Positions 16,604-28,560 of a stretch of 64,000 nucleotides of DNA are shown here, piece after piece. The DNA is taken from NCBI RefSeq assembly GCF_000758325.1, contig NZ_CP009459.1:2666001-2730000 (forward strand). The letters are read 5' to 3'. Origin of the DNA: Cedecea neteri (GTDB taxonomy: Bacteria > Pseudomonadota > Gammaproteobacteria > Enterobacterales > Enterobacteriaceae). The translations under genes and the position numbers were made by a program. The notes beneath the pieces were generated by a model, which did not search any database, was not told the DNA's origin, and saw only the letters and a list, made by a program, of their open reading frames with translations. Each line of letters begins with the position of its first letter. Within the stretch, counting starts at the first letter, position 1.

Positions 16604-17134
16604 ATGAGTGAACGCATACAGGTTGTCCAGGGCGACATCACGCAGATTGAGGTCGATGTGATAGTCAACGCGGCAAACCCTTCGCTAATGGGCGGTGGGG
16701 GAGTGGATGGGGCGATTCATCGCGCCGCCGGACCCGCGCTGCTGGAAGCCTGTAAAGCGGTACGCCAGCTGCAGGGTGAATGTCCCCCTGGTCAGGCGGT
16801 GATTACCGAGGCCGGGAATATTCCGGTAAAAGCGGTGATCCACGCCGTTGGGCCGGTCTGGCACGGCGGCGAGCAGAACGAAGCCGAGCTTTTGGAGCTG
16901 GCCTATCGTAACAGCCTGGATTTAGCGGCCGCTAACGGTTACCGCTCGATTGCTTTTCCGGCAATCAGCACCGGCGTGTATGGTTTCCCAAAAGCCCAGG
17001 CCGCGCGCATAGCGTGGGATGTTGCTTACAAATACATTGGCCTGCGCCCGCTGCCGGAGCGCGTGGTATTTGTTTGCTTTGATGATGAGAACACGCAGAT
17101 TTATCAGCAGATTGCGGCTGAATGTCATAAATAA
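16604..17134 (+). CDS. ymdB: O-acetyl-ADP-ribose deacetylase (macrodomain) YmdB
   Basis: 176 aa, the same size as E. coli YmdB (177). The macrodomain signature is intact: [23 protein letters not shown] near residues 14-36 (in part), catalytic-loop [10 protein letters not shown], and [15 protein letters not shown] near 115-130. It removes acetyl groups from O-acetyl-ADP-ribose and is also reported as an RNase III inhibitor in E. coli. I chose 16604 because the family starts M-(K/S)-x-RIxVVQGDIT; an upstream ATG at 16472 lies inside the preceding terminator. The usual partner gene clsC is missing downstream. Confidence 0.94.
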   Translation: MSERIQVVQGDITQIEVDVIVNAANPSLMGGGGVDGAIHRAAGPALLEACKAVRQLQGECPPGQAVITEAGNIPVKAVIHAVGPVWHGGEQNEAELLELAYRNSLDLAAANGYRSIAFPAISTGVYGFPKAQAARIAWDVAYKYIGLRPLPERVVFVCFDDENTQIYQQIAAECHK

Positions 17135-17192
17135 ATCACGACACTTTCATAAAACTTCAATTTGTGGCGGCTAAGATTTCTGGCGCAGAGAT

Positions 17193-17222
17193 AAAAAAGG
17201 CCGGTGTTCATACCCGGCCTTT
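17193..17222 (-). terminator. Rho-independent terminator of opgC
   Basis: On the minus strand AGGCCGGG - TATGAACA - CCGGCCT is followed by TTTTTTAT. The stem lies just past the opgC stop codon and may also stop transcripts from ymdB. Confidence 0.85.
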
Positions 17223-17228
17223 AGCGTG

Positions 17229-18389
17229 TTATCCCGCAAATGATTGTGGCGTCGCCGCCTTCTCCTTCGGCTTGCCTGAAAACAGGAAACGAAGCAGCGG
17301 AATGCGCAGGTGCAGCTCGTAAAGCAGCAGCGCGATACCGACCACAAAGACCAGCCCGCTGAAGAAGCCTAAAATATTGGATGTGATGTGCGGCGTGATA
17401 AACGCGCCGAAGAACAGCGTGAGCGGGTGGTGTACCAGATAGATAAACAGCGATGCATTAACGAAATAGGTCACTCGCGCGGATTTAAAATTCAGCATTT
17501 TATAGCCCAGCGAAAACACCACGTTGACCATCCATAGCCCCATCAGCATGGTGATCACGCTTTCAGTTTCGTACATCCAGGCGTCGCCGCTGCCGTAGCG
17601 CTGGTTTAATAAATAGGCGGCAAACGCAAAGACCGCGCCCACCTGGCTCCAGCGTGAAGGCGTGGTGAACAGGATTTTCAGCGATTCGCGTTTGAATGTC
17701 AGCGCGCCAAGCATAAAGAACGGCAGATAAAACAGCGTTTGCATCACCACAAAATTAAACAACCCGTCGCTTAATAACGGCGCGTGGATAATAAAAATAG
17801 CCCGGCGAATAGCGGCGTATAAAATGCCGAAGCCGAGAAATAAAAGTGAGAGTTTTCCCAGGGTAATTGGTGAATTATTATTCTGTTCGTTTCTAATTAT
17901 AAAATTATTAATTTTTTGAAACAAAACCATGCCCAGGGTCGTTAATATCACCAGCACCAGTAAAAACCACAGGTGAGAGACAAGTTCCCACACCAGCGTA
18001 TTGTATTTTTGATATCCGGTGAGTGTGTGCCACAGGCCGGCCTTATCGTTGATGTACTGCAGCATCACGAACTGAGGCAGCGTCAGCAGCGGGATCGCGG
18101 TGAGCATCGGGATGCCGACGCGCTCTACGCGCACTGTCCACCAGCGTTTCAGCGGGTAGCGCAGAAATAACATGTAGGAAAAATAGCCAGAAATAACGAA
18201 GAACACCTGCATACGAAACGCGTGAATAAAATCATTAAACAGCGTCAGGCTCGCAGAGGGCATAGCGCTATTCACGTGCCAATGATGGCTCGAATAGATA
18301 AGCGAAATGTGGAACGGGATGCCCAATAGCATCAACCATGCCCGGATTGAATCCAGGAAAAACTCACGTTGTTGTGGTGCGTTACTCAT
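17229..18389 (-). CDS. opgC: Glucans biosynthesis protein C (osmoregulated periplasmic glucan succinyltransferase)
   Basis: 386 aa, as in E. coli OpgC (385). It is an integral membrane acyltransferase-3 family protein with about ten spans. The family signature appears at the N-terminus: [25 protein letters not shown], quoted in part as [32 protein letters not shown] also matches. It adds succinyl groups to periplasmic glucans from the cytoplasmic side. It is divergent from opgGH, as in E. coli, across a 277-bp gap. Confidence 0.95.
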   Translation of the reverse strand: MSNAPQQREFFLDSIRAWLMLLGIPFHISLIYSSHHWHVNSAMPSASLTLFNDFIHAFRMQVFFVISGYFSYMLFLRYPLKRWWTVRVERVGIPMLTAIPLLTLPQFVMLQYINDKAGLWHTLTGYQKYNTLVWELVSHLWFLLVLVILTTLGMVLFQKINNFIIRNEQNNNSPITLGKLSLLFLGFGILYAAIRRAIFIIHAPLLSDGLFNFVVMQTLFYLPFFMLGALTFKRESLKILFTTPSRWSQVGAVFAFAAYLLNQRYGSGDAWMYETESVITMLMGLWMVNVVFSLGYKMLNFKSARVTYFVNASLFIYLVHHPLTLFFGAFITPHITSNILGFFSGLVFVVGIALLLYELHLRIPLLRFLFSGKPKEKAATPQSFAG

Positions 18390-18666
18390 AAAACTCCAGA
18401 CATTTTCAGACTATTCGTCTTATCCTTAAGACCCTATCCCATCAGGCTAAAAGTCCAGTTCAGTCTACATATTCGTGGCAACCCTACACTAAGCATGTCA
18501 TCCTGTCGCCAGGATGAACTCTTAAAGCGTAAGCAGTTGTCTTTATTTTGCTTAAACCCTGAGCCAGTACGCTGAACAAAGCGGTGATTTGGTTGTCGGA
18601 AAGCAAAACTTTCCATTAAAATGGATAGATTGATTTAAGCACACAAAGGGGGATGTGCTGGTTAAT

Positions 18667-20220
18667 ATGAAACATAAAGCAAATATGATGAAAGTGTCCT
18701 GGCTTGGCGCTGCGGTAATGTTGTCCCTTTATACCACCTCGGTTTGGGCGTTCACTATCGACGATGTCGCAAAACAGGCGAAAACCTTAGCGGGCAAGAG
18801 CTACGAAGCACCGAAAAGCAACCTGCCTTCGCAATTCCGCGAAATGAAATACGCGGACTACCAGCAGATCCAGTTTAATCACGACAAAGCCTACTGGAAC
18901 AACATCAAGACCCCATTCAAACTCGAGTTCTACCATCAAGGTATGTACTTCGACACGCCGGTAACCATCAACGAAGTGACCGCCACCGCGGTGCACCAGA
19001 TCAAATACAATCCGGACTATTTTAACTTCGGTGATGTAAAGCACGATAAAGACACCGTAAAAGATCTCGGTTTTGCCGGGTTCAAAGTGCTCTATCCGAT
19101 CAACAGCAAAGATAAGAACGACGAAATTGTCAGCATGCTCGGAGCGAGTTACTTCCGCGTAATTGGCGCCGGCCAGGTGTATGGCCTGTCTGCCCGCGGA
19201 CTGGCGATTGATACAGCTTTACCGTCTGGTGAAGAGTTCCCTCGCTTCCGCGAATACTGGATTGAACGTCCGAAACCAACGGATAAAACGTTAACCCTGT
19301 ATGCACTGCTTGATTCCCCACGAGCGACCGGGGCTTACCGTTTCGTTATCACCCCTGGGCGCGATACCGTGGTGAACGTGCAGTCGAAAGTTTACCTGCG
19401 TGACAAAGTGGGCAAGCTGGGCGTTGCGCCGCTGACCAGTATGTTCCTGTTCGGGCCAAATCAGCCGTCACCAACCACCAATTTCCGCCCGGAACTGCAT
19501 GACTCCAACGGTCTGTCTATTCACGCCGGCAACGGGGAATGGATCTGGCGTCCGCTGAACAACCCGAAACACCTGGCCGTTAGCTCTTACGCTACGGAAA
19601 ACCCAGTCGGTTTTGGCCTGCTGCAGCGTGGCCGTCAATTCTCTCGCTTTGAAGATTTAGACGATCGTTACGATCAGCGCCCTAGCGCGTGGGTTGCGCC
19701 GGTAGGGGATTGGGGTAAAGGCCGCGTAGAGCTGGTTGAAATCCCAACCAACGACGAAACGAATGACAATATCGTTGCTTACTGGACGCCGGATCAACTG
19801 CCGGATCCGGGCAAAGAGATGAACTTTAAGTACACCATCACCTTTAGCCGCGACGAAGACAAAATGCATGCGCCGGATAACGCGTATGTATTGCAAACTC
19901 GCCGTTCTACCGGGGATGTGAAGCAGTCTAACCTGATCCGCCAGCCGGACGGCACCATTGCGTTTGTGGTGGACTTTACCGGGGCAGAGATGAAAAAACT
20001 GCCAGCCGATACGCCGGTCACCGCACAGACCAGCATTGGCGATAACGGTGAAATCGTTGACAGCCAGGTGCGCTATAACCCGGTCAACAAAGGCTGGCGT
20101 TTAACGCTGCGCGTGAAGCTGAAAGACGAGAAGAAGACGACGGATATGCGTGCTGCGCTGGTTAACGGCGAGCAAACATTGAGTGAAACCTGGAGCTACC
20201 AGCTGCCTGCCAATGAATAA
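18667..20220 (+). CDS. opgG: Periplasmic glucan biosynthesis protein G
   Basis: 517 aa. The signal peptide region is [22 protein letters not shown], with cleavage before FTIDDVAK. The mature protein is nearly collinear with E. coli OpgG and ends [12 protein letters not shown]. It acts in the periplasm to elongate, branch or release the glucan backbone made by OpgH. The start is uncertain: GTG 18655 has AAGGGGGA very close upstream, ATG 18667 gives MKHKANMMK, and ATG 18685 gives the shorter form used for E. coli. Its stop codon overlaps the opgH start. Confidence 0.93.
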   Translation: MKHKANMMKVSWLGAAVMLSLYTTSVWAFTIDDVAKQAKTLAGKSYEAPKSNLPSQFREMKYADYQQIQFNHDKAYWNNIKTPFKLEFYHQGMYFDTPVTINEVTATAVHQIKYNPDYFNFGDVKHDKDTVKDLGFAGFKVLYPINSKDKNDEIVSMLGASYFRVIGAGQVYGLSARGLAIDTALPSGEEFPRFREYWIERPKPTDKTLTLYALLDSPRATGAYRFVITPGRDTVVNVQSKVYLRDKVGKLGVAPLTSMFLFGPNQPSPTTNFRPELHDSNGLSIHAGNGEWIWRPLNNPKHLAVSSYATENPVGFGLLQRGRQFSRFEDLDDRYDQRPSAWVAPVGDWGKGRVELVEIPTNDETNDNIVAYWTPDQLPDPGKEMNFKYTITFSRDEDKMHAPDNAYVLQTRRSTGDVKQSNLIRQPDGTIAFVVDFTGAEMKKLPADTPVTAQTSIGDNGEIVDSQVRYNPVNKGWRLTLRVKLKDEKKTTDMRAALVNGEQTLSETWSYQLPANE

Positions 20221-22744
20221 GTCTACTGAATTCTCGCCTGACTACATCGACGCACTCCCGCTTTCTGCCGAGCAGAAGGCGAGTCTGCCTGCATCTGACC
20301 TTCAGGCGGTGCATGAGGCGCTCGATGCGCAGCAGCATCATTTTGAACGTGCGGATGATTCACCCCTGGCTTCGGTAAAAGCTCGCCTTGAAGCGAGCTG
20401 GCCGGGTTCTCTCGGCGGCGAACAGCTGATTACCGATGACGAAGGGCGCACACAGCTTCAGGCTATGCCGAAAGCGACGCGTGCTTCTATGTTCCCGGAC
20501 CCGTGGCGAACCAACCCGATTGGCCGCTTCTGGGATCGCCTGCTTGGGCGTGAAACGAAGTCTAAGTTCGCGTCTAAAGAAGAAGAGGCCTCTGAGCAAA
20601 AATGGCGTACCGTCGGCACTATCCGCCGCTACATTCTGCTGCTCCTCACGCTGGCCCAAACTGTGGTTGCGACCTGGTACATGAAGACGATCCTTCCCTA
20701 CCAGGGCTGGGCGCTGATTAACCCGGCGGACATGGGGGGCCAGGATCTGTGGGTCTCCTTCATGCAGTTGCTGCCGTACATTCTGCAAAGCGGCATCCTG
20801 ATCCTGTTTGCCGTGCTGTTCTGCTGGGTCTCTGCCGGTTTCTGGACCGCGCTGATGGGCTTCCTGCAGTTGCTGATGGGCAAAGACAAATACAGCATTT
20901 CTGCGTCAACGGTGGGGGATGAGCCCATCAACCCTGAGCACCGCACCGCGCTTATCATGCCGATCTGTAATGAAGACGTCGATCGCGTGTTTGCCGGCCT
21001 GCGTGCGACCTGGGAATCCGTCAAAGCCACCGGGCAGCAGGCACACTTCGACGTGTATATCCTGAGCGACAGCTACAACCCGGATATCTGCGTTGCGGAG
21101 CAAAAAGCGTGGATGGAGCTGATTGCGGAAGTGCAGGGCGAAGGGCAGATCTTCTACCGCCGCCGTCGCCGCCGGGTGAAGCGTAAAAGCGGCAACATCG
21201 ATGACTTCTGCCGTCGCTGGGGTAACCAGTACAGCTACATGGTAGTGCTGGACGCCGACTCAGTAATGAGCGGGGATTGCCTGACTAATCTCGTGCGGCT
21301 GATGGAAGCGAACCCGAAGGCCGGTATTATTCAGTCTTCGCCAAAAGCTTCCGGCATGGACACGCTGTATGCGCGCTGCCAGCAGTTCGCTACTCGCGTT
21401 TACGGGCCGCTCTTTACGGCAGGCTTGCACTTCTGGCAGTTGGGGGAATCCCACTACTGGGGCCACAACGCCATTATTCGCGTGAAGCCGTTCATTGAAC
21501 ACTGTGCACTGGCGCCGCTGCCGGGTGAAGGTAACTTTGCCGGGTCGATTCTTTCCCATGACTTCGTCGAAGCCGCGCTGATGCGCCGTGCCGGCTGGGG
21601 CGTGTGGATTGCTTACGATCTGCCTGGCTCATACGAAGAACTGCCGCCGAACCTGCTGGACGAGCTGAAACGCGACCGCCGCTGGTGCCAGGGTAACCTG
21701 ATGAACTTCCGCCTGTTCCTGGTGAAAGGGATGCACCCGGTTCACCGTGCGGTGTTCCTGACCGGCGTCATGTCCTACCTGTCTGCCCCGCTATGGTTTA
21801 TGTTCCTGGCGCTGTCTACCGCGCTGCAGGTTGTCCACGCGCTGACCGAGCCGCAGTACTTCCTCCAGCCCAGACAGCTGTTCCCGGTCTGGCCGCAGTG
21901 GCGTCCTGAGCTGGCGATCGCGCTGTTTGCTTCAACCATGGTTCTGCTGTTCCTGCCTAAGTTGCTGAGCATCATTCTTATCTGGTGTAAAGGCTCTAAA
22001 GAGTATGGCGGCTTCCTGCGAGTGACCTGTTCACTGCTGCTTGAAGTGCTGTTCTCCGTGCTGCTGGCACCGGTGCGTATGCTGTTCCACACCGTGTTTG
22101 TGGTCAGTGCATTCCTGGGTTGGGAAGTGGTCTGGAACTCGCCGCAGCGTGATGATGACTCCACGCCGTGGGGTGAAGCCTTTATGCGCCACGGCTCTCA
22201 GCTGCTGCTGGGTCTGGTCTGGGCAGTAGGTATGGCCTGGCTGGATCTGCGCTTCCTGTTCTGGCTGGCACCGATAGTCTTCTCGCTGATCCTGTCGCCG
22301 TTCGTTTCCGTGCTTTCAAGCCGGGCGAGCCTCGGCCTGCGTACCAAGCGCTGGAAGCTGTTCCTGATCCCGGAAGAGTATTCCCCACCGCAGGTACTGG
22401 TGGACACCGAGAACTATCTGGAGCTGAATCGCAGCCGTACGCTGGACGATGGCTTTATGCACGCGGTGTTTAACCCGTCGTTTAATGCCCTGAGCACGGC
22501 GATGGCCACGGCTCGTCACCGTAAGAGTCTGGTGCTGGAGATTGCCCGCGACCGTCACGTTGAGCAGGCGCTGAACGAAACGCCGGACAAACTCAACCGC
22601 GACCGCCGCCTGGTCCTGCTCAGCGACCCGATGACCATGTCACGCTTGCATTACCGCGTGTGGGCGAACCCGGAGCGTTACTCCTCCTGGGTGGAGAGCT
22701 ACAAAAAGCTGCAGCTTAACCCGCTGGCGCTGACGGCAAAGTAA
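20213..22744 (+). CDS. opgH: Glucan glucosyltransferase H
   Basis: 843 aa against 847 in E. coli. It polymerises the beta-1,2-linked glucan backbone from UDP-glucose at the inner membrane. The GT2 core is visible: [32 protein letters not shown] (D-x-D), [18 protein letters not shown] and [15 protein letters not shown] (the R/QxxRW-type motif). Membrane spans flank the domain. The ATG overlaps the opgG stop codon (ATGAATAA), which implies translational coupling. A start at 20183 is possible but adds ten residues without homology. Confidence 0.96.
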   Translation: MNKSTEFSPDYIDALPLSAEQKASLPASDLQAVHEALDAQQHHFERADDSPLASVKARLEASWPGSLGGEQLITDDEGRTQLQAMPKATRASMFPDPWRTNPIGRFWDRLLGRETKSKFASKEEEASEQKWRTVGTIRRYILLLLTLAQTVVATWYMKTILPYQGWALINPADMGGQDLWVSFMQLLPYILQSGILILFAVLFCWVSAGFWTALMGFLQLLMGKDKYSISASTVGDEPINPEHRTALIMPICNEDVDRVFAGLRATWESVKATGQQAHFDVYILSDSYNPDICVAEQKAWMELIAEVQGEGQIFYRRRRRRVKRKSGNIDDFCRRWGNQYSYMVVLDADSVMSGDCLTNLVRLMEANPKAGIIQSSPKASGMDTLYARCQQFATRVYGPLFTAGLHFWQLGESHYWGHNAIIRVKPFIEHCALAPLPGEGNFAGSILSHDFVEAALMRRAGWGVWIAYDLPGSYEELPPNLLDELKRDRRWCQGNLMNFRLFLVKGMHPVHRAVFLTGVMSYLSAPLWFMFLALSTALQVVHALTEPQYFLQPRQLFPVWPQWRPELAIALFASTMVLLFLPKLLSIILIWCKGSKEYGGFLRVTCSLLLEVLFSVLLAPVRMLFHTVFVVSAFLGWEVVWNSPQRDDDSTPWGEAFMRHGSQLLLGLVWAVGMAWLDLRFLFWLAPIVFSLILSPFVSVLSSRASLGLRTKRWKLFLIPEEYSPPQVLVDTENYLELNRSRTLDDGFMHAVFNPSFNALSTAMATARHRKSLVLEIARDRHVEQALNETPDKLNRDRRLVLLSDPMTMSRLHYRVWANPERYSSWVESYKKLQLNPLALTAK

Positions 22745-22760
22745 GGCCTTAGCGAAGTGA

Positions 22761-22789
22761 AAATGCCGCCCACATGGCGGCATTTTTTT
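22761..22789 (+). terminator. Rho-independent terminator of opgGH
   Basis: AATGCCGCC - CACAT - GGCGGCATT followed by a run of T, 17 bp after the opgH stop codon. Confidence 0.92.
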
Positions 22790-22841
22790 GCCTTTTATTC
22801 GGCGATGGTTATACTCAGCGCGTCCGAACAGGAGAGCGTGT

Positions 22842-23072
22842 GTGGGTAGAATAATTGCGGTATTGATGATGGCATTTCTGCTAAGCGGCTGCGGCAGCAT
22901 TATCAGCCGGACGGTGCCGGGGCAGGGGCACGGAAACCAGTATTACCCTGGCGTGCGCTGGGATGTACGCGAGGGCGCATGGCGCTATATTACCGTGCTC
23001 GACCTGCCGTTTTCGCTAATCTTTGACACTTTGCTGTTGCCGATTGATGCCAGCCACGGCCCTTATGAATAA
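22842..23072 (+). CDS. yceK: DUF1375 lipoprotein YceK
   Basis: 76 aa from a GTG start preceded by GGAGAG. The N-terminus VGRIIAVLMMAFLLSGCGSI is a lipoprotein signal with lipobox LSGC. The mature sequence SIISRTVPGQGHGNQYYPGV matches E. coli YceK closely and ends DASHGPYE. The role is unknown. It is convergent with msyB, only three bases apart. Confidence 0.92.
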   Translation: MGRIIAVLMMAFLLSGCGSIISRTVPGQGHGNQYYPGVRWDVREGAWRYITVLDLPFSLIFDTLLLPIDASHGPYE

Positions 23073-23075
23073 CGA

Positions 23076-23456
23076 CTAGCGCTCATCCCACTCGTCTGCC
23101 GCCGTGCGACCTTCTTCGGTGTCCAGCGGCGGCTCGAGCTGAAATTCACCTTCGTCCCATTCGTGCAGCGTATTCTCTTCCAGCCACTCCTGGCGCAGTT
23201 CAATCTCATCGAAATCACCGTCAAACACGCTTTGCGCCGCTTCCCCACTTAACATCGGCAGGCATTCGCCTTCCTCGCTGTCGTCGGTAAAGAACTCGGC
23301 CTGCCACATGATGTCGCCATCCTGCAAAACGTACTTCTGGAAATTGAATTGCTCGACGCTGGCGCTCTCTTCATCCACGCTCGGGTTATCGGCAAGATAC
23401 TGCTCCCGCGCGGCATCAATGGCTTCTTCCAGGGTTGCATACATGCTCATGGTCAT
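23076..23456 (-). CDS. msyB: Acidic protein MsyB
   Basis: 126 aa, strongly acidic (for example EWDEGEFQLEPPLDTEEGRT). It matches E. coli MsyB (124 aa) from MYATLEEAIDAAREQYLADNPS to the C-terminal ADEWDER. In E. coli, it was found as a multicopy suppressor of secY and secA temperature-sensitive mutants. It may start at 23456 (MTMSMYATLE) or at the third Met. A purine-rich AAGGAGAT lies upstream. Confidence 0.94.
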   Translation of the reverse strand: MTMSMYATLEEAIDAAREQYLADNPSVDEESASVEQFNFQKYVLQDGDIMWQAEFFTDDSEEGECLPMLSGEAAQSVFDGDFDEIELRQEWLEENTLHEWDEGEFQLEPPLDTEEGRTAADEWDER

Positions 23457-23543
23457 CTCCTTGTGGCAAAGGTCGGGGAGCGGGGGCTCCGTTACGATTT
23501 CCAGTTAATTGTTGACGCTGTTGGCAAATCTGCAAGTCGAGAT

Positions 23544-24770
23544 TTATTCCCCCGGAATACGAACTCGTTCGGCAGGCTGGCGCAGCGTCATCCATGAGTA
23601 AAGCGCGTTAAACAACACCACGCTGGCGGTGACCAGGAATACGGTGCGGAAGCCGTAGCTGGCGGAAACGGCGGCGCCGAGCAGCGGGCCGGTGACGTTG
23701 CCAATATCGCGGAAGGACTGGTTGTAGCTGAAAATACGGCCAGAGATTTGGCTGGAAGAGTTATAGACCAGCAGCGTTTGTACGGCGGGAAGCAGCGCGC
23801 CGTCAGCCGCGCCTAATAAGAAGCGTAAGATCCCGAGCTGCCACGGGTTTTGTACCAGCGACATCGGGATGAGCAGTAGAACGGAAATTACCAGCGCGCC
23901 AATCAGGATTTTTTCCGGGCCAATGCGATCCCCCAACTTGCCGAGCCTCGGGGCGCTGATTAGCGCCGCTACGCCAGGCACGGAAGCTATCATCCCGCTG
24001 ATAAACGCCAGATTGCTGACGTTACCGGCGAGATCGCGTACGTAGAGCGTCAGGATCGGCGCGATAGAACCGGTGGCGACCTGGATAATCATCGTGGTGA
24101 CAAACAGGCTCAGCACCAGGCGGGGATTTTTTAATGAGGTCAGCACCTGGCGGGCGTGGAGCATGTCTTTTTTGGAAACGGGCGTGAAAGACTCTCGAAT
24201 AAAAAACAGCGTCATCACGAAGCAGATAAACAGCACCAGCGAGGTAATAAAGAACACCGAGCGCAGCCCGTAGCTGTCCGCCATCAGGCCGCCCATCAGC
24301 GGGCCTAACAGTGCGCCGCTGACCGCTCCCGTAGACAGCGTGCCGAGCGCCCAGCCGCTTTTATGGCGCGGTATTTGGGTAGCGATCAGCGCGTTGGCAT
24401 TCGGCACAAACCCACCGAGTAGGCCAAGCAGGGCTCTAAGCGCCAGAAATTGCCAAATGTTTTGCGCGAGGCCCATCAACAGCATGACGACAGACATGCC
24501 CAGCGCGGAACGCAGCAGCATAAGTTTTCGGCCTTTGCGGTCGGCAAGCCCGCCCCAGAAAGGGGATGCTATGGCAGAAAACAGGAAGGTAATGCTAAAG
24601 ACCAGCCCGGACCACATGTTCAACTGGCTGTGGCCAGTGACGCCGAGTTGCTCAACGTAAAGCGGGAGGAAGGGCATGACCAGGCTGAAGGCCGCGCCGG
24701 TCAGGAAGCAGCCAACCCAGACGACGGCCAGATTACGCTTCCAGTTGATAGTGCTGTCAGGGGGAGTCAT
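23544..24770 (-). CDS. mdtG: MFS multidrug efflux transporter MdtG
   Basis: 408 aa, exactly the E. coli MdtG length. It is a twelve-span major facilitator with motif A ([16 protein letters not shown]) after TM2 and motif C-like sequence in TM5 ([14 protein letters not shown]). It is reported to export fosfomycin and deoxycholate in E. coli. I chose 24770 because the minus strand reads TCGGAGCGGT before that ATG. A Met eight codons further upstream lacks a ribosome binding site. Confidence 0.95.
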   Translation of the reverse strand: MTPPDSTINWKRNLAVVWVGCFLTGAAFSLVMPFLPLYVEQLGVTGHSQLNMWSGLVFSITFLFSAIASPFWGGLADRKGRKLMLLRSALGMSVVMLLMGLAQNIWQFLALRALLGLLGGFVPNANALIATQIPRHKSGWALGTLSTGAVSGALLGPLMGGLMADSYGLRSVFFITSLVLFICFVMTLFFIRESFTPVSKKDMLHARQVLTSLKNPRLVLSLFVTTMIIQVATGSIAPILTLYVRDLAGNVSNLAFISGMIASVPGVAALISAPRLGKLGDRIGPEKILIGALVISVLLLIPMSLVQNPWQLGILRFLLGAADGALLPAVQTLLVYNSSSQISGRIFSYNQSFRDIGNVTGPLLGAAVSASYGFRTVFLVTASVVLFNALYSWMTLRQPAERVRIPGE

Positions 24771-24884
24771 ACCGCTCCGAAGTTGCAGGGCCAAAGAGAA
24801 GAGAGGGAATTATTACTCTGCTAATTATGCGCCTGTTAGCATTGGGCTGGCAAATCAAAGGGCTTTTTCGATCAAACTTTTGGC

Positions 24885-24909
24885 AAAAAAAACCGCCTGA
24901 AAAGGCGGC
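24885..24909 (-). terminator. Rho-independent terminator of lpxL
   Basis: On the minus strand GCCGCC - TTTTCA - GGCGG is followed by eight T. It lies ten bases past the lpxL stop. Confidence 0.9.
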
Positions 24910-24918
24910 TGTCGAGCG

Positions 24919-25842
24919 TTAGTTGTAGCGGTCTGGCATCCCTTCCGGGCGCGTCTTAAAGCGGCGATGCAGCCACATATACTGCTCCGGTGCCATCAGG
25001 ATGCACTTCTCGACGATTTTGTTCATCCAGCGTGCCGTTTCCTCGGGGCTTTCAAGCGGTGGATTCAGCTCTGGCTGAATAATCGTCAGCTCGTAGCCTT
25101 TACCGCCCGGCAGGCGACGCGGTACAAACGGCACGGCGCAGGCGCCGGAGAGTTTGGCGAGCGTGTAGGTTCCCGTGGTGGTCGCCGCTTGCTCAACGGC
25201 GAAGAACGGTACAAACTCGCTGCCTCTCGGGCCGTAATCGTGGTCCGGGGCATACCAGATGATGTCGCCATTTTTCAGCGCGCGGATCATGCCTTTCAGA
25301 TCTTTACGGTCAATCATGCTCTTATTGGAGCGCATGCGCCCCCAGGTCTGCAGCCAGTCCAGCAGCGGATTATCGTTTGGGCGGTAAACGCCGATGCCTG
25401 GCGTTTTAATGCCGAAAATACGGGCGCCCAGCTCCAGCGTCAGGAAGTGAATACCAATCAGCAAAATGCCCTGGCCGGTTTTCTCGATGCCCTTAACGAT
25501 CTCGACGCCTTCGTAGTGGCACCATTTGTTGATGCGCTTCGTAGACCAGAACCAGGCCATGCCGGTCTCAATCAGCCCCATGCCGACGGACTCGAAGTTG
25601 GCGATAACCATCTGCTCGCGTTTTTCCTCGCTCATGTCCGGGAAGCAGAGCTCAAGGTTGCGGTAGGCGATTTTCGCGCGACGTTTCATCAGGCGTTTTG
25701 CCAGCCGGCCCAGCCCACAGCCGATGCGATAGAGCACCGGGTAGGGAAGTTGTACCAGCAGGTATAAAAAACCAATGCCAAGCCAGGTGAGCCAATAGCG
25801 CGGGTGCAGTAATGCACGAGAGAATTGCGGTAAGTTCGTCAT
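24919..25842 (-). CDS. lpxL: Kdo2-lipid IVA lauroyl-ACP acyltransferase
   Basis: 307 aa against 306 in E. coli LpxL. It transfers laurate to Kdo2-lipid IVA at the inner membrane during lipid A synthesis. An N-terminal membrane anchor ([19 protein letters not shown]) precedes the lysophospholipid-acyltransferase-like domain. The catalytic H-x4-E dyad is in [10 protein letters not shown] near residues 132-137. [17 protein letters not shown] is the second conserved motif. The start [17 protein letters not shown] matches the family; a Met seven codons upstream is less likely. Confidence 0.96.
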   Translation of the reverse strand: MTNLPQFSRALLHPRYWLTWLGIGFLYLLVQLPYPVLYRIGCGLGRLAKRLMKRRAKIAYRNLELCFPDMSEEKREQMVIANFESVGMGLIETGMAWFWSTKRINKWCHYEGVEIVKGIEKTGQGILLIGIHFLTLELGARIFGIKTPGIGVYRPNDNPLLDWLQTWGRMRSNKSMIDRKDLKGMIRALKNGDIIWYAPDHDYGPRGSEFVPFFAVEQAATTTGTYTLAKLSGACAVPFVPRRLPGGKGYELTIIQPELNPPLESPEETARWMNKIVEKCILMAPEQYMWLHRRFKTRPEGMPDRYN

Positions 25843-26066
25843 GTAAAACCTTTGTGACGGCAATTGCCGGATCTTCTAATCATTCCATTGTGGCATTTTT
25901 TGGCGCAGAGCCAAAATCCGCGGCGTCAGAGTGCCTGATATTTCATCGATTGTTGCCGCAAATACCGTTGAGTGAGCAAAATGTAGCGTAAAACGTGGGG
26001 ATGTAAATAAGCGTTATTTGCTTTATGATGCAGCCCACTTTTTTCCAACGATTGCGAGCGAACACC

Positions 26067-27119
26067 ATGCCAGTGTTACACAACCGCGTATCGAATGAGG
26101 AGCTGCGCGAGCGCATGCTTGCCGAAACCGAGCCGCGCACGACCATTTCATTCTACAAATATTTCACTATCGAAACGCCGCAGGCGACCCGTGATGCGCT
26201 GTATCAGCTGTTCCTGAGCCTCAACGTGTTTGGCCGCGTTTATCTGGCACATGAAGGGATCAACGCTCAGATTAGCGTCCCGGAAAGCCGCGTTGATGCC
26301 CTCCGTGAAGCAATTTACGCCTTCCACCCGGCCTTAAATAATCTGCGCCTGAATATTGCGCTGGAGGATGACGGTAAATCCTTCTGGGTGCTGCGCATGA
26401 AGGTACGCGACCGTATCGTCGCCGACGGTATTGATGACCCTACGTTTGACGCAAGCGACGTGGGGGAATATCTGAAGGCTGCGGAAGTGAATGCGATGCT
26501 CGACGATCCAAGCGCGGTATTTATCGATATGCGTAACCACTACGAATATGAAGTGGGGCATTTTGAGGACGCCGTGGAAATTCCGGCCGACACCTTCCGT
26601 GAGCAGCTGCCGAAAGCCGTGGATATGATGCAGGATGACAAAGAGAAGAAAATTGTCATGTATTGCACCGGCGGCATTCGCTGTGAAAAAGCCAGCGCCT
26701 GGATGAGACATAACGGCTTCAAAAATGTGTATCACATTGAGGGCGGGATCATTGAATATGCGCGCCGCGCGCGTGAACAAGGGTTACCGGTGCGCTTTGT
26801 CGGTAAAAACTTTGTTTTCGATGAGCGCATGGGGGAGCGTATTTCTGACGATGTGATCGCCCATTGCCATCAGTGCGGTACGCCGTGCGACAGCCACACC
26901 AACTGCAAAAATGACGGCTGCCATCTGCTGTTTATTCAGTGTCCGGCCTGTGCTGAGAAATTCTCTGGCTGCTGCAGTGACGTTTGCCGTGATGAGCTGG
27001 CGCTATCTCCAGAGGAACAGCGTCGCCGCCGGGCGGGCCGCGAAAACGGGAATAAGATCTTTAATAAATCTCGTGGGATGCTGAATACCACGCTGGGTAT
27101 TCCTGACCCCGAGAAGTAA
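26067..27119 (+). CDS. trhO: tRNA uridine 5-oxyacetic acid hydroxylase (rhodanese family)
   Basis: 350 aa, the same as E. coli YceA/TrhO. It performs oxygen-dependent hydroxylation of U34 in certain tRNAs. An N-terminal acylphosphatase-like domain ([19 protein letters not shown]) precedes a rhodanese domain whose active-site loop is [14 protein letters not shown] near residue 201. A Cys-rich C-terminal segment follows ([19 protein letters not shown]). I chose 26067, as the family starts MPVLHNR. Confidence 0.95.
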   Translation: MPVLHNRVSNEELRERMLAETEPRTTISFYKYFTIETPQATRDALYQLFLSLNVFGRVYLAHEGINAQISVPESRVDALREAIYAFHPALNNLRLNIALEDDGKSFWVLRMKVRDRIVADGIDDPTFDASDVGEYLKAAEVNAMLDDPSAVFIDMRNHYEYEVGHFEDAVEIPADTFREQLPKAVDMMQDDKEKKIVMYCTGGIRCEKASAWMRHNGFKNVYHIEGGIIEYARRAREQGLPVRFVGKNFVFDERMGERISDDVIAHCHQCGTPCDSHTNCKNDGCHLLFIQCPACAEKFSGCCSDVCRDELALSPEEQRRRRAGRENGNKIFNKSRGMLNTTLGIPDPEK

Positions 27120-27121
27120 TA

Positions 27122-27153
27122 AAATTCCCCCGGTTCGCCGGGGGAGTATTTTT
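27122..27153. terminator. Terminator between trhO and yceI
   Basis: TCCCCCGG - TTCG - CCGGGGGA is a perfect eight-pair stem with a stable UUCG-type tetraloop. A T-run follows on the plus strand and an AAAA/TTTT tract on the other, so it can serve both convergent genes. Confidence 0.88.
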
Positions 27154-27724
27154 ACTGCCGCACGCCTTCGACAGAAATGATCAGGTCAACGTCCTGAGAA
27201 GCTGGTCCCAGATCCTGAGTAATATTGAAGTCCTTCAGCTTAATTTTACCTTCGGCCTCAAAACCCGCGCGCACGCCGCCCCACGGATCGTTACCCTGAC
27301 CAATCAGCTTAGCCTTCAGCGTGACCGGCTTTGTCACACCGTTCAGCGTCAAATTACCTGTAATATCTAAAGCTTCACCGTCTTTTTTCACTTCCGTTGA
27401 GGCGAAGGTTGCCTGCGGGAACTTAGTCACGTTGAGGAACTCTGCGCTACGCAGGTGTTTGTCACGTTCAGCATGGTTGGTATCCACGCTGGTGGTGTTG
27501 ATGGTGACGTTGACTTTATCTGCCGCAGGGTTTTTCTCATCGAAGGTAAAGCTGCCGTCAAAATCACGGAAGGTGCCGTACAGCCAGCTATAACCGAGGT
27601 GTTGAATGCGGAAGTTTACAAACGCATGCTGACCCTGTTTATCAATTTTATAGTCAGCGGCGACGGCAGAGCCGGTGGTGAATAACAGAGCGCCTAAGGT
27701 GGCTCCCAGCAGGATTTTCTTCAT
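27152..27724 (-). CDS. yceI: YceI-family periplasmic lipid-binding-like protein
   Basis: 190 aa with a signal peptide ([22 protein letters not shown]). The mature part is the YceI lipocalin-like beta-barrel ([48 protein letters not shown]). The fold binds isoprenoid-like ligands in homologues. E. coli YceI is induced by high pH and osmotic stress. It is downstream of yceJ by 17 bp; the two form an operon. Confidence 0.95.
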   Translation of the reverse strand: MKKILLGATLGALLFTTGSAVAADYKIDKQGQHAFVNFRIQHLGYSWLYGTFRDFDGSFTFDEKNPAADKVNVTINTTSVDTNHAERDKHLRSAEFLNVTKFPQATFASTEVKKDGEALDITGNLTLNGVTKPVTLKAKLIGQGNDPWGGVRAGFEAEGKIKLKDFNITQDLGPASQDVDLIISVEGVRQ

Positions 27725-27741
27725 TGTCTTACTCTCCATAG

Positions 27742-28296
27742 TTAACGAGATGCTTTCCCCAGCATGCGCTTGAGGGTGGCATCTTTATCTAGAAAATGGT
27801 GCTTTAAGGCCGCGAGGGCGTGTAGTACGGAAACAATCACCACGGTCCACGCCAGCCAGAGATGAACTGTCCCGGCAAGGTCGGCCTGGGCCCCGAAGTC
27901 AGTCAGCGTGGCGGGCACGTCAAACCAGCCAAAAACGCTAATAGGTTTGCCATCAGCCGTTGAAATCAGATACCCGCTCAGCAAAATGGCGAACAATAGT
28001 GCATACAGCAAAATATGTGCAATAAGCGCGCTGATGCGCGTCAGGCGTGAATAGCTTTTTAACGGTGGCGGTGGCGGCGATATAAAGCGCCAGAGAATAC
28101 GAATCACCAGAGCAGACATTAGCAAGATGCCGATGCTCTTATGAATTTCCGGGGCTTTATGGTACCAGACGTCGTAATAGCCCAGCGTCACCATCCACAG
28201 TCCGAGTGCAAACATGCCGTAAACCGTGGCGGCAACCAGCCAGTGAAGCAGAACCGAAAAATGTCCATAGCGTTCGGATGAGTTTCGCCATTGCAT
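27742..28296 (-). CDS. yceJ: Cytochrome b561 homologue YceJ
   Basis: 184 aa with four membrane spans. Probable haem-ligand His residues are in [38 protein letters not shown] and [26 protein letters not shown] (quoted in pieces). Cytochrome b561 proteins of this group move electrons across the inner membrane and have been shown to act as superoxide:ubiquinone oxidoreductases in the CybB case. First gene of yceJ-yceI. Confidence 0.93.
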   Translation of the reverse strand: MQWRNSSERYGHFSVLLHWLVAATVYGMFALGLWMVTLGYYDVWYHKAPEIHKSIGILLMSALVIRILWRFISPPPPPLKSYSRLTRISALIAHILLYALLFAILLSGYLISTADGKPISVFGWFDVPATLTDFGAQADLAGTVHLWLAWTVVIVSVLHALAALKHHFLDKDATLKRMLGKASR

Positions 28297-28560
28297 ATTT
28301 ATGCGTCCATGTATTTTCTAAAGAAGCTAAAACATAGGCGTTCCGTTAACAGTAGATCAACATAAATATTCTTATTTCGATATATATTTATTGTATGTCT
28401 GTTTTTTTGAATAACACTCGCGGCAGGCGTTCAGTAGAGTCGAATGAATATAATTTTTTTTGATTGAGAAAAGTATTTATTGGCGGTTAATTATTTGCCA
28501 TGAAACTATATTTAATTAATTTTACGTCAATAATTGTCAATATAACATGCATCTGAATAA

